The position numbers and the translations under genes are program-made. Shown here one piece after another: positions 54,134 through 64,000 of a DNA stretch of 64,000 nucleotides. Position 1 is the stretch's first letter. Every line of letters begins with the position of its first letter. Source of the stretch: Dietzia cinnamea NBRC 102147 (GTDB lineage: Bacteria; Actinomycetota; Actinomycetes; Mycobacteriales; Mycobacteriaceae); assembly GCF_001571065.1 (NCBI RefSeq), contig NZ_BCSW01000001.1:62001-126000 (forward strand). The letters are read 5' to 3'. The notes under the pieces were generated by a model. The model did no database searches, was not told the DNA's origin, and saw only the letters and a list, made by a program, of their open reading frames with translations.

Positions 54134-55120
54134 CTACAGGCCTTCCTTCAGGTCTTCGGCCATCTCGGCCTGCTGGGCGGCGACGGTGGCCTCGGCGGCG
54201 GCGAGGAAGCCGGTGCCGATGGCCACGCCGACGTTGTCGATGAGTCTGGTGGTCCCGATACGGGCCGCGACGAGAAGTCGGCCGGGGCCCTCCTCCGGCG
54301 GTTCGCCGAGGTCGGCTCCCCGCAGCTCGAGGTAGTCCACGGAGATCTGGGGGCGTTCGCTCAGGACCGCGCGGGCGGCGTCGACGACGGCCTCCCGTCC
54401 GCCCTTCGCCGCGAACGTCCCGGCGACCAGGGCGGCGTTGAGAACGGTGGCGAGTTCCCGCTCGTCGGCGGAGAGGTAGCGGTTGCGGGAGCTCATGGCC
54501 AGGCCGTCGGACTCGCGGACGGTGGGTACTCCGACGATGCGGACGTCCATGTCGAGGTCCGCGACCATCTGGCGGATGAGCACGAGTTGCTGGTAGTCCT
54601 TCTCGCCGAAGAACGCCTGGTGCGGTCGGACGATGTTGAACAGCTTGTTCACCACGGTAAGCATCCCGGCGAAGTGGCCGGGGCGGGCCGCGCCGTCGAG
54701 GATCTCACCCGTCGGTCCCGGCTGCAGTGTCGTCCGCGGGCCCTCGGGGTACATGGCGGCGGCGCTGGGCGCGAAGACCAGCTCGACGCCGGCATCGGCG
54801 AGGCGGGCCACATCCTCGTCCAGCGTCCGCGGGTAGGCGTCGAGGTCCTCGCCGGGGCCGAACTGCAGCGGGTTGACGAAGATCGACACGACCACGACCG
54901 AGCCGGGGGTCCGGCGGGCGGTCTCGACCAGCGCGAGGTGGCCCTCGTGGAGCGCACCCATGGTGGGCACGAACGTGACCTGCCTGCCGACCTTGCGGAG
55001 GGACTCGGTGACGGTGCTCAGGGTGGCCGGGTCGTGGTGGACGGTCAGCTCACCGCGGTTGTAGCCGGTGGCGGGACGGCCGGGCACCGCGGTGCGCACC
55101 GGGTACGTCGTGGAGGTCAT
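54134..55120 (-). CDS. panC: Pantothenate synthetase
   Basis: Predicted 328-residue ATP-dependent ligase of pantoate and beta-alanine. HIGH-like [31 protein letters not shown] and the KMSKS-like [12 protein letters not shown] are conserved. The first ~30 residues precede the fold. ATGA overlap with the upstream Rossmann gene. Confidence 0.95.
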   Translation of the reverse strand: MTSTTYPVRTAVPGRPATGYNRGELTVHHDPATLSTVTESLRKVGRQVTFVPTMGALHEGHLALVETARRTPGSVVVVSIFVNPLQFGPGEDLDAYPRTLDEDVARLADAGVELVFAPSAAAMYPEGPRTTLQPGPTGEILDGAARPGHFAGMLTVVNKLFNIVRPHQAFFGEKDYQQLVLIRQMVADLDMDVRIVGVPTVRESDGLAMSSRNRYLSADERELATVLNAALVAGTFAAKGGREAVVDAARAVLSERPQISVDYLELRGADLGEPPEEGPGRLLVAARIGTTRLIDNVGVAIGTGFLAAAEATVAAQQAEMAEDLKEGL

Positions 55121-56070
55121 CGAAGCTGCTCCGTGAGGTCGGGGGCCAACAGGTCGGTCACGTCGGGGCCGGCGCCCACGCGGTCGGCGGTGCGCAGGGC
55201 GAGCGCCCGGTACCCGGTGGCGATACCGCCGTCGACGTCCTCGAGGGCGTCGAGGTGGCGGGAGACGGTGACGGCGTCGCCGCGCATCACGGGCCCCGTC
55301 AGCGCGGAGTCGCCTGACGCCAGGACGTTGTCGAGGGCCGCCCGCAGCAGCGGCTCGAGCGTCCGGCGGGCGAGCGCCTCGGCGTCCGCACCGAGCATGC
55401 CGTCGGGATCACCCTCGACGGCCCCGCCGGGCAGGACGGAGAACGAGGCCGCGAGCGCCTCGGCCGCGTCGTTGACGAGAGTGACCAGGTGGTTCGCCCC
55501 GTGGGCGAGGGCCGCGTGGTACAGGGCGCGGTGGGATTCGGCGACCGTGACGGGCAGACCGCCGGTCTCCATGACCAGCATCTGGCCCACCACGAGGCCG
55601 ACCTCGTCCGGCGCGGTCAGGGCCCACGAACAGCCTTCCATGCGGTCGACGTCGGCCGATCCGCCGGTGAAGGTCATGGCCGGGTGGGCCGCCACGACCA
55701 CGGCGCCGGCGTCGGCGGCCGGGCGCAGGACCTCCGCGCCGACCGCGCCCGCGACGTGGACGACGATGTGGCCGGGCCTGAACGCGTCCGCCTCGGCGAG
55801 TTCGGACACGACGCCCGGGAGTGCGGCGTCCGGCACGGCGAGGATGAGGAGTTCGCCGGCCGCCGCGACCGCGGCGGGGTCGGCGATGCGGGCTTCGGGG
55901 AGTCGGCGCGCGGCGAGGTCGCGCGACCGTTCGGAGCGGGCGACCAGCGCGGACACAACATGGCCACGGCGCTCGAGGGCGGCTCCGACGGCGGTACCCA
56001 CCCGGCCGGCGGACACGAGGCCTATGGACAGGCGGGCAGGGGGTGTTCCGGTGACGCCGTGGTCGGACAT
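55117..56070 (-). CDS. Rossmann/DUF2520 protein, Rv3603c-like
   Basis: Predicted 317-residue protein with an NAD(P)-binding Rossmann half ([20 protein letters not shown]) and a C-terminal DUF2520 helical half ([20 protein letters not shown]). The layout resembles ketopantoate and pyrroline-carboxylate reductases. Its tight coupling to panC (ATGA) makes a ketopantoate reductase-like role attractive, but the DUF2520 fold has no settled function. Conserved [20 protein letters not shown] probably lines the pocket. Confidence 0.8.
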   Translation of the reverse strand: MSDHGVTGTPPARLSIGLVSAGRVGTAVGAALERRGHVVSALVARSERSRDLAARRLPEARIADPAAVAAAGELLILAVPDAALPGVVSELAEADAFRPGHIVVHVAGAVGAEVLRPAADAGAVVVAAHPAMTFTGGSADVDRMEGCSWALTAPDEVGLVVGQMLVMETGGLPVTVAESHRALYHAALAHGANHLVTLVNDAAEALAASFSVLPGGAVEGDPDGMLGADAEALARRTLEPLLRAALDNVLASGDSALTGPVMRGDAVTVSRHLDALEDVDGGIATGYRALALRTADRVGAGPDVTDLLAPDLTEQLR

Positions 56071-56216
56071 CTCAGGGGTGCTCCAGTGCTCGATCCGTTC
56101 CAGGCCCGCTCATTGTCGGCGGGTCCCGGACATCTCGCAGGCGAGAGTAGTCCTGTGGGCGGGCCGAATCAGTATGGAGTGGCGCACTTCACAGAACCGG
56201 AGGAGCGGCTCGCGCG

Positions 56217-57389
56217 TCAGTCCTCCGCGCGGCGTCGGCGACGGCTCGGCTTGGGCGCCTCGCCCTCCCCCAGGCGTGCCATGAGCTCGGCCACCGACAG
56301 CCCGCGACCCTCGCCGTGGCGGCTCGCCGGCGCCGACTCGGAGGCGGGCTGGGACGCGGGCTCGGGAGCCGACGCCGGCGCGGGCTCCGACGAACGCCGC
56401 GGCTCGGACGTCGATTCGGCCTTCGGAGCGGGCTCGCGCTTCGGCTCGGTCTGCGGAGCAGGCTTCGACCCGGTCTGCGGAGCAGGCTTCGACCCGGTCT
56501 TCGGCGCGGCCGCCGGGCCGCTCGAGCTCGGGTCACGGGACGGCTGCCCGGCCACCGGGCGCACGGCGGGGCGACGCGGCTCACCGGTCGGCGCGTCCGC
56601 GGCGGCCCCACGTCCGGCGACCGGGGCGAGCCGCTCGGTGCGCTCGGTGCTCGGCGTGGCATCCGGCCCGACCCCGGCCACCGACGGCTCGGTCGGGGAC
56701 GGCTCGGTCGGCGACGAAGGACTCCCCGGCTGCGTCGACCGCGTGAACGGCGCGGACTGGCCGGGCCGGTCGGAGGTCGTCTTCTCCCCGGACGATTCCG
56801 TGTCAGCGGAGGTCCTTGCGCCGACGCGCGGCGGCGTCATCCCGGGGGTACGACGGCGGGGCGCCACCCGCTCCGACGGGACGGACGGCAGGGACGAGCC
56901 TGCGCCGAGCTGTCCGGCCGGGCCGGGGCCGCCCACGGCGAAGCGGTCCTCGGGGAGGCTGACCCCCAGCGCCGACAACTGCTCACGCAGCGCGGCGATC
57001 TCCTGACGCAGCGCGAGCACCGAGTCCTCGGTCTCGGCGCGGACGCTGGCGCGCAGCTCCTTCTCCACCACCAGTTCGTGCTCCCGGCGGGCCGAGATCT
57101 CACGCTCGAGCTGCAGCTCGTAGACGGTGTGCAGGTCCCGGACCCGGGCGGCCTCCGCCGCGGCCTGCCTGCGGTAGCGCGCCACGAGGAACGCCCCGAT
57201 GAACGCCGCCCACAGGGCGGACAGCGTCCCGATCCGCATCCACACCGGGTTGTCCGAGAAGACCATGACGACGGTGGCGATGAGCGCCAGGACCAGCAGC
57301 ACTCCCAGAGCGATGCTCGCCAGTCCGCGATCGTCGCCGCGCGCGGGGCGAGCTGACCGGGGCTTGTCCATCGCGCCGTCGGAACTCAT
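56217..57389 (-). CDS. Membrane protein with coiled coil and Pro-rich tail, Rv3604c-like
   Basis: Predicted 390-residue protein with two transmembrane helices (~20-42, ~50-68), a coiled coil (~75-135), and a disordered Pro/Ser/Glu tail with repeats (TGSKPAPQTGSKPAPQTEPK). A short conserved end (GLSVAELMARLGEGEAPKPS plus RRRRRAED) is retained, as in mycobacterial relatives. The ATG at 57389 is chosen because TATCAT ends 7 bases before it; a GTG at 57422 is the alternative. It lies between the pan and fol clusters. Function unknown; perhaps an envelope scaffold. Confidence 0.75.
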   Translation of the reverse strand: MSSDGAMDKPRSARPARGDDRGLASIALGVLLVLALIATVVMVFSDNPVWMRIGTLSALWAAFIGAFLVARYRRQAAAEAARVRDLHTVYELQLEREISARREHELVVEKELRASVRAETEDSVLALRQEIAALREQLSALGVSLPEDRFAVGGPGPAGQLGAGSSLPSVPSERVAPRRRTPGMTPPRVGARTSADTESSGEKTTSDRPGQSAPFTRSTQPGSPSSPTEPSPTEPSVAGVGPDATPSTERTERLAPVAGRGAAADAPTGEPRRPAVRPVAGQPSRDPSSSGPAAAPKTGSKPAPQTGSKPAPQTEPKREPAPKAESTSEPRRSSEPAPASAPEPASQPASESAPASRHGEGRGLSVAELMARLGEGEAPKPSRRRRRAED

Positions 57390-57511
57390 GACCCGCATGA
57401 TACTCAGAGAATCACGGGTCACACAGGTAACCAGCGCGTGTCCGCTCCAACGGGGCCGACGAAAGTCGGGTCTCCAGGCGGGATCTCACCCGCCGTTCCC
57501 GCACGGCCGGC

Positions 57512-57988
57512 TCAGGCGGGTTCGCCCAGCCCGCCGTTCTCGTCGTCGTCGGGCGGGGTCTCACACGCCGACTCCAGGAACAGCCCGGCCCCCACCAGGG
57601 CCGCCCCGGACACCAGGACGGCGAGGGACGAGGGGAGCTCCGCCGCCGCGGCCGCCAGCTCGCCCAGGCGTGGGAGGAAGAACAGGGCCAGCCCCGCCCC
57701 GAACCCACCGGTGGCCGCCCCGAGCACCGCCGAGGCCTGCCCCAGCGCCGCGCACCGGGCGATGGTGAGCGGGTGCATCTGACTACGGTCCTGCCCGACG
57801 CCGCCGTCCGAGATCGCCGCACGGATGCGGATGGCCAACAGGACGTCGACCGCCGCGACCACCAGCAGCGTCACCCAGCCGAAGCCGATCGGCGGCATGG
57901 ATCCCAGGAACGCGTCGACGAGGACGTAGGCGGCCACCGCCGCGACGAGCGCCACCAACGCGAGGGTCGACTTGGCCACCCGCGTCAT
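57512..57988 (-). CDS. DUF3180 membrane protein, Rv3605c-like
   Basis: Predicted 158-residue membrane protein with four hydrophobic helices (~5-25, ~35-52, ~82-105, ~112-135). QMHPLTIARCAALGQASAVLG is the conserved DUF3180 loop. The ATG overlaps the folK stop (ATGA), so it is the last gene of the fol operon. It may act in the membrane near folate or MEP chemistry, but no function is established. Confidence 0.85.
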   Translation of the reverse strand: MTRVAKSTLALVALVAAVAAYVLVDAFLGSMPPIGFGWVTLLVVAAVDVLLAIRIRAAISDGGVGQDRSQMHPLTIARCAALGQASAVLGAATGGFGAGLALFFLPRLGELAAAAAELPSSLAVLVSGAALVGAGLFLESACETPPDDDENGGLGEPA

Positions 57989-58515
57989 GACGGCGCCACC
58001 CGGCCCCGAGGGGCGAGGGTCCCGGGAAGCCGCCGTACCGCGGAGACATCCGCCGGGTCGAGCGCCGCGAGGTGGTCGGTGACGGGCACGCCGGCCAGGC
58101 GGGCGTCGGGATCGATCTCCAGCCACGGCACGAGCACGAAGGCGCGCTCGGCCGCACGCGAATGGGGAAGGGTGAGGATCGGATCGTCGGAGACCACGGT
58201 CTCGCCGTCGACGTCGGCGGTCACCACGTCCACGTCCAGGGTCCTCGGCCCCCACCGCACCTCGCGGGTGCGGCCGGCCGCGCGCTCGCGGGCGAAGCCC
58301 CACTCGAGGACGTCGGCCGGAGTGCCGGGGTGCTCCACGAGGAGAGCGGCGTTGAGGAAGTCGTCCTGCTCGACGCCGCCCCACGGCGGGGTGGCGTAGA
58401 CCGAGGACGCCGCGCGCAGGATCCCGTCGGCGGCCGCGGCGTCCACGACGCCCCGCAGGAGCTCGAGGGCGTCGCCCTGGTTCCCGCCGATCGACAGCAC
58501 CGCCCGGCAGCTCAC
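57985..58515 (-). CDS. folK: HPPK, 6-hydroxymethyl-dihydropterin pyrophosphokinase
   Basis: Predicted 176-residue folate enzyme transferring pyrophosphate from [23 protein letters not shown] begins the fold, [20 protein letters not shown] and [11 protein letters not shown] (metal-binding Asp pair) are diagnostic. GTG start overlaps folB as GTGA. The usual SLGSNLGD is SIGGNQGD here, a mild change. Confidence 0.92.
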   Translation of the reverse strand: MSCRAVLSIGGNQGDALELLRGVVDAAAADGILRAASSVYATPPWGGVEQDDFLNAALLVEHPGTPADVLEWGFARERAAGRTREVRWGPRTLDVDVVTADVDGETVVSDDPILTLPHSRAAERAFVLVPWLEIDPDARLAGVPVTDHLAALDPADVSAVRRLPGTLAPRGRVAPS

Positions 58516-58907
58516 CGCTCGCCCCGCTCGTGGTGGCTCCCGCCGCCGCGGGAGCGCCGTGCCACGACGGCGACGTCGGCGAACTCGGCCGGGATGGGGG
58601 CCTGCGGCTTGTGCAGCGTCACCTCCACCGCGTGGGCGTCGGGTGCCATCTCCATGACGCCGTCGGCGATCCGCGAGGCCACCGTCTCGATGAGGTCGCA
58701 GGACGGCCCGGCGACGACATCGCGCGCGAACAGCGCGAGTGCGCCGTAGTCGACCGTGTCGGCCAGGTCGTCGGAGGCGGTCGCGGCGGTGAAGTCGGTC
58801 CACAGGACCAGATCCACGAGGAAATCCTGGCCGTCCCGCTTCTCGTGGTCGAAGACCCCGTGCGTGCCCCGCACCCGCAGTCCGCGGAGTTCGATGCGGT
58901 CGGTCAT
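58512..58907 (-). CDS. folB: Dihydroneopterin aldolase
   Basis: Predicted 131-residue aldolase of folate synthesis. [21 protein letters not shown] with the conserved Glu and [14 protein letters not shown] are the family marks; [13 protein letters not shown] carries the catalytic Lys. Shares TGATG with folP. The last ~20 residues are His/Arg/Gly-rich. Confidence 0.93.
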   Translation of the reverse strand: MTDRIELRGLRVRGTHGVFDHEKRDGQDFLVDLVLWTDFTAATASDDLADTVDYGALALFARDVVAGPSCDLIETVASRIADGVMEMAPDAHAVEVTLHKPQAPIPAEFADVAVVARRSRGGGSHHERGER

Positions 58908-59770
58908 CAGTGAGCCCCCGCGCGTCCGGCCGCCCACGCGGCGGCGACCCGCACAGCGTCCGCGCTGGGGGCGACGTCGTGGACGCGCACCGCCCACGCA
59001 CCGGCGGCGGCCGAGAGCGCGGTGATCGCCGCCGTCGCCGGGTCCCGGCCGGTCACCGCGCGGGGCCGCCCGTCGGGCTCCGACAGGAGAGAGCCGAGGA
59101 AGCGTTTGCGGGAGGCGGCCACGAGGACCGGGAACCCGAGATCGACGAGCCGGTCGAGCCCGTGCAGCAGAGCCCAGTTGTCCTCCCCGTTCTTGGCGAA
59201 GCCCAGCCCGGGGTCGAGGACGACGTCCGCGGCGTCGATCCCCGCCGCCAGGGCGGCGTCGGCCCGGCGGGCCAGGTGGTCGCGCACCGCGCCGGCGACG
59301 TCATCGCCGTAGTCGGCGCGGCCACCGGCCCCGGCCCGGTACTCGTCCGGGGAGACCCAGTGCATGAGGATGATCGATCTCCGGTTCTCGGCGACCACCC
59401 GGAGCATGTCGGGATCGGCGAGCCCGCCGGAGACGTCGTTGATGATCGCCGCGCCCTCCTCCATCGCTCGGGCGGCGACCCGGGAACGCATGGTGTCCAC
59501 CGAGACCGGCGCGAAGCCGGCGACCTCGCGGACGAGCGGCACGACGCGCTGTTCCTCGTCGGACTCCTCGACCCGCAGCGCACCGGGCCGGGTGGACTCG
59601 CCGCCGATGTCGACGAGGTCCGCGCCCTCGGAGACCATCCGCCGGGCGTGCGAGACCGCGTCGTCGAACGCGAGATGCCGCCCACCGTCGGAGAAGGAGT
59701 CCGCCGTGACGTTGAGGACCCCCATCACCGCGCAGTGCGCCGGGCGGGGCAGCCGACCTGGCGTGCTCAC
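58907..59770 (-). CDS. folP: Dihydropteroate synthase
   Basis: Predicted 287-residue TIM-barrel enzyme joining pABA to the pterin; target of sulfonamides. [50 protein letters not shown] and ASRKRFLG are all intact. GTG at 59770 overlaps the folE stop (GTGA). The folE-folP-folB-folK order is as in mycobacteria. Confidence 0.95.
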   Translation of the reverse strand: MSTPGRLPRPAHCAVMGVLNVTADSFSDGGRHLAFDDAVSHARRMVSEGADLVDIGGESTRPGALRVEESDEEQRVVPLVREVAGFAPVSVDTMRSRVAARAMEEGAAIINDVSGGLADPDMLRVVAENRRSIILMHWVSPDEYRAGAGGRADYGDDVAGAVRDHLARRADAALAAGIDAADVVLDPGLGFAKNGEDNWALLHGLDRLVDLGFPVLVAASRKRFLGSLLSEPDGRPRAVTGRDPATAAITALSAAAGAWAVRVHDVAPSADAVRVAAAWAAGRAGAH

Positions 59771-60390
59771 GTCCCGCGCAGGAGGCCGAGCGCCTCCGCC
59801 CTCGTGGAGGCGTTGGACCGCATGATCCCGCGGACGGCCGACGTCGTGGTGACCGCGCCCGCCTTGCGGATCCCGCGCATGGACATGCACAGGTGCTCAC
59901 ACTCGATCACCACGAGCACGCCGGAGGGGTCGAGCTTGTCGACCAACGCGTCGGCGACCTGGCTGGTGAGGCGCTCTTGGACCTGGGGGCGCTTGGCGTA
60001 GAGGTCCACGAGGCGGGCGAGCTTGCTCAGACCCGTCACCGCGCCCGACTGCCCGGGGATGTAGCCGATGTGGGCGACCCCGTGAAACGGGACGAGATGG
60101 TGCTCGCACGTCGAGTAGATGGGGATGTCACGCACCAACACGAGCTCGCGGTGGTCCTCGTCGAAGGTGCGGGACAGCACCTCGGAGGGGTCCGTGTACA
60201 GGCCGGCGAACACCTCGCGGTAGGCCCTCGCCACCCGGGCGGGCGTGTCCTGCAGGCCCTCGCGGTCCGGGTCCTCGCCGACGGCGATCAGCAGCTCACG
60301 GACAGCGGCCTCCGCGCGGGCGGCGTCGAAGACCTCCCCCGTGGGCATCGAGCGCGCGTCGGCGGGGGGTAGGTGGTCAGGGGTCGTCAT
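59767..60390 (-). CDS. folE: GTP cyclohydrolase I
   Basis: Predicted 207-residue enzyme starting folate synthesis from GTP. Zinc and active-site motifs [12 protein letters not shown] and [14 protein letters not shown] are intact; [16 protein letters not shown] is conserved. The ATG at 60390 is preceded by AGAAGAGG; a TTG one codon earlier is also possible. It starts 33 bases after the ftsH stop. Confidence 0.95.
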   Translation of the reverse strand: MTTPDHLPPADARSMPTGEVFDAARAEAAVRELLIAVGEDPDREGLQDTPARVARAYREVFAGLYTDPSEVLSRTFDEDHRELVLVRDIPIYSTCEHHLVPFHGVAHIGYIPGQSGAVTGLSKLARLVDLYAKRPQVQERLTSQVADALVDKLDPSGVLVVIECEHLCMSMRGIRKAGAVTTTSAVRGIMRSNASTRAEALGLLRGT

Positions 60391-60423
60391 CAATCCTCTT
60401 CTCGCACGAAGCGGCCGCGGCGG

Positions 60424-62892
<2,469 letters not shown>

Positions 62893-63031
62893 TCGGTCCT
62901 CGTGTGGAAGGACGGCCCAGCCGGTCGGAGGGCCCGGTCGTGCACCCGACGTCGTCGGTATCGCCCCAGGCTACCCGCCGGCACCGACACCCCACCCCGA
63001 TGATCGCCACGGGCGCACACCCCCGCCGTCG

Positions 63032-63037
63032 TACGAT
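63032..63037 (+). promoter_or_regulatory. -10 box of the right-edge amidase
   Basis: TACGAT ends 7 bases before the GTG at 63045, another leaderless arrangement. No clear -35 box is present. Confidence 0.5.
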
Positions 63038-63044
63038 CGGGGCC

Positions 63045-64000
63045 GTGACCACCGATCCCTCGTCCGCGACCGCGACCGCGGAGGCCGTGCGCACCGGCGC
63101 CACCGGCGCGCTGGAGACCCTCGACGCCGCCTTCGACCGCGTGGACGATCTGAACCCGTCACTCCGCGCCTTCACCACCCTGCTGCGGGCGGACGGTCGG
63201 GCGGCCGGCGCCGCCGTCGACGCCAGGACACGGGAGGCCCGCGCACGACTGCCGCTGGCGGGGGTCCCGCTGGCGATCAAGAGCACGGTCACCCTCGACA
63301 ACCCCGTGGTGGCACCCCTCCTGGCGGCCGGGGCCGTCCCGGTGGGCGTCACCGCCGCCCCGCAGCTGTGCACATGGGGGATGACCGATTCCGACGCCCA
63401 CGGCATCACCCGCAACCCCCGGGACACGTCGCTGTCCGCCGGGGGATCCTCGGGCGGCTCGGCCGCGGCCGTCGCCTCCGGCATGGTGCCGCTCGCGGTG
63501 GGTGACGACGGGATGGGCTCGCTGCGCATCCCCGCCGCGGCCTGCGGGATCGTCACCATCAAGCCCGGGCCCGGGGTCGTACCCACACGCCTGTCCGGGG
63601 ACAACTGGGGCGGCCTGGCCGAATCCGGTCCGCTGGCCCGGACGGTCGGCGACGTCGCGCTCGCCCTGTCGGTCATGGCGGGCCGCCCGGAGCTGGCCCG
63701 CACCGGACCCGTACCCGGCGGGACCCGCGTCGGGCTGTCCGTCGCCAGCCCGATACGGCTGGGCCGTGATCTCGTACGCGTTCACGCACCCTGGGTTCGC
63801 GCGGCGCGGGAGGCCGCCTCACTGCTGCGCGCCGAGGACCTCGTCGTCGTCGACACCTCCCTGCCGTCCCCGCGCGACCCGGTCCTCTACCTGGCGCGGT
63901 GGACCTCCGCCGTGGCGCGCGCCGCCGAGGAGGAGAACCTCCCCCTCTCGGCGATGGAGCGTCGCACCCGCCACCACGCCCTGCTCGGCCGCACCGTGTT
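63045..64000 (+). CDS. Amidase-signature family protein, N-terminal part
   Basis: About 318 codons are present; the gene runs off the right edge. The triad can be traced: Lys in VPLAIKSTV, cis-Ser in LSAGGSSGGSAAAVASG, and Ser in GDDGMGSLRIPAA, where GDDGMG replaces the usual GSDGGG. It is divergent from ftsH with 152 bases between. It differs in the triad loop from the amidase at 22.6-24.1 kb, so they are not recent copies. Substrate unknown. Confidence 0.85.
   Translation, partial: MTTDPSSATATAEAVRTGATGALETLDAAFDRVDDLNPSLRAFTTLLRADGRAAGAAVDARTREARARLPLAGVPLAIKSTVTLDNPVVAPLLAAGAVPVGVTAAPQLCTWGMTDSDAHGITRNPRDTSLSAGGSSGGSAAAVASGMVPLAVGDDGMGSLRIPAAACGIVTIKPGPGVVPTRLSGDNWGGLAESGPLARTVGDVALALSVMAGRPELARTGPVPGGTRVGLSVASPIRLGRDLVRVHAPWVRAAREAASLLRAEDLVVVDTSLPSPRDPVLYLARWTSAVARAAEEENLPLSAMERRTRHHALLGRTV

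Overview
The window is chromosomal DNA of a high-GC actinobacterium, most likely a member of the Mycobacteriales (a Dietzia- or Gordonia-like organism; the genus is my inference). Signs for this are the KstR steroid regulator with its operators, a WhiB protein, CarD, DisA, the mycobacterial-type order clpC ... lysS ... coaX-panD-panC ... folK-folB-folP-folE-ftsH, and many genes with TAnnnT boxes 6-8 bases before the start codon, as expected for leaderless mRNAs. I saw no tRNA, rRNA, insertion sequence, prophage or CRISPR array.

Region 1 (1-10.5 kb) is a steroid side-chain degradation module. From right to left it reads fadE34/chsE3, a natural fusion of the two halves of ChsE1-ChsE2, chsH2, chsH1 and ltp2. 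kstR is divergent from fadE34, with two tandem KstR operators between them. A truncated acyl-CoA synthetase and an alpha/beta hydrolase lie on the left.

Region 2 (10.5-32.6 kb) is an accessory block inserted between kstR and the housekeeping genes. It holds an amino-acid dehydrogenase with a divergent LysR regulator, an orphan ectoine hydroxylase (ectD), and a putative compatible-solute catabolic set: 2-hydroxyacid dehydrogenase, class III aminotransferase, FAD/Fe-S dehydrogenase, semialdehyde dehydrogenase, amidase and an FCD-type GntR regulator. It also has an ectoine-type ABC importer (ehuBCDA), a whiB gene, otsB, a zinc importer (znuACB) and a kinase-like protein. The same GATTGT-nn-ACAATC operator lies at two promoters of the catabolic set, so I infer one GntR regulon. 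Three convergent gene junctions (10.6, 21.3 and 32.4 kb) carry arrays of short direct and inverted repeated words.

Region 3 (32.6-64 kb) is conserved core: rlmB-cysS-ispF-ispD-carD, lpqE-disA (without radA), a carbonic anhydrase, mutY, an iron-box-controlled mhuD, clpC, hrpB, lysS, glsA, a rhodanese-like gene with a leaderless small leader ORF, a DODA-type dioxygenase, coaX-panD-panC, and the folate operon ending in ftsH upstream. A decayed ABC substrate-binding gene lies next to clpC. A second amidase runs off the right edge.
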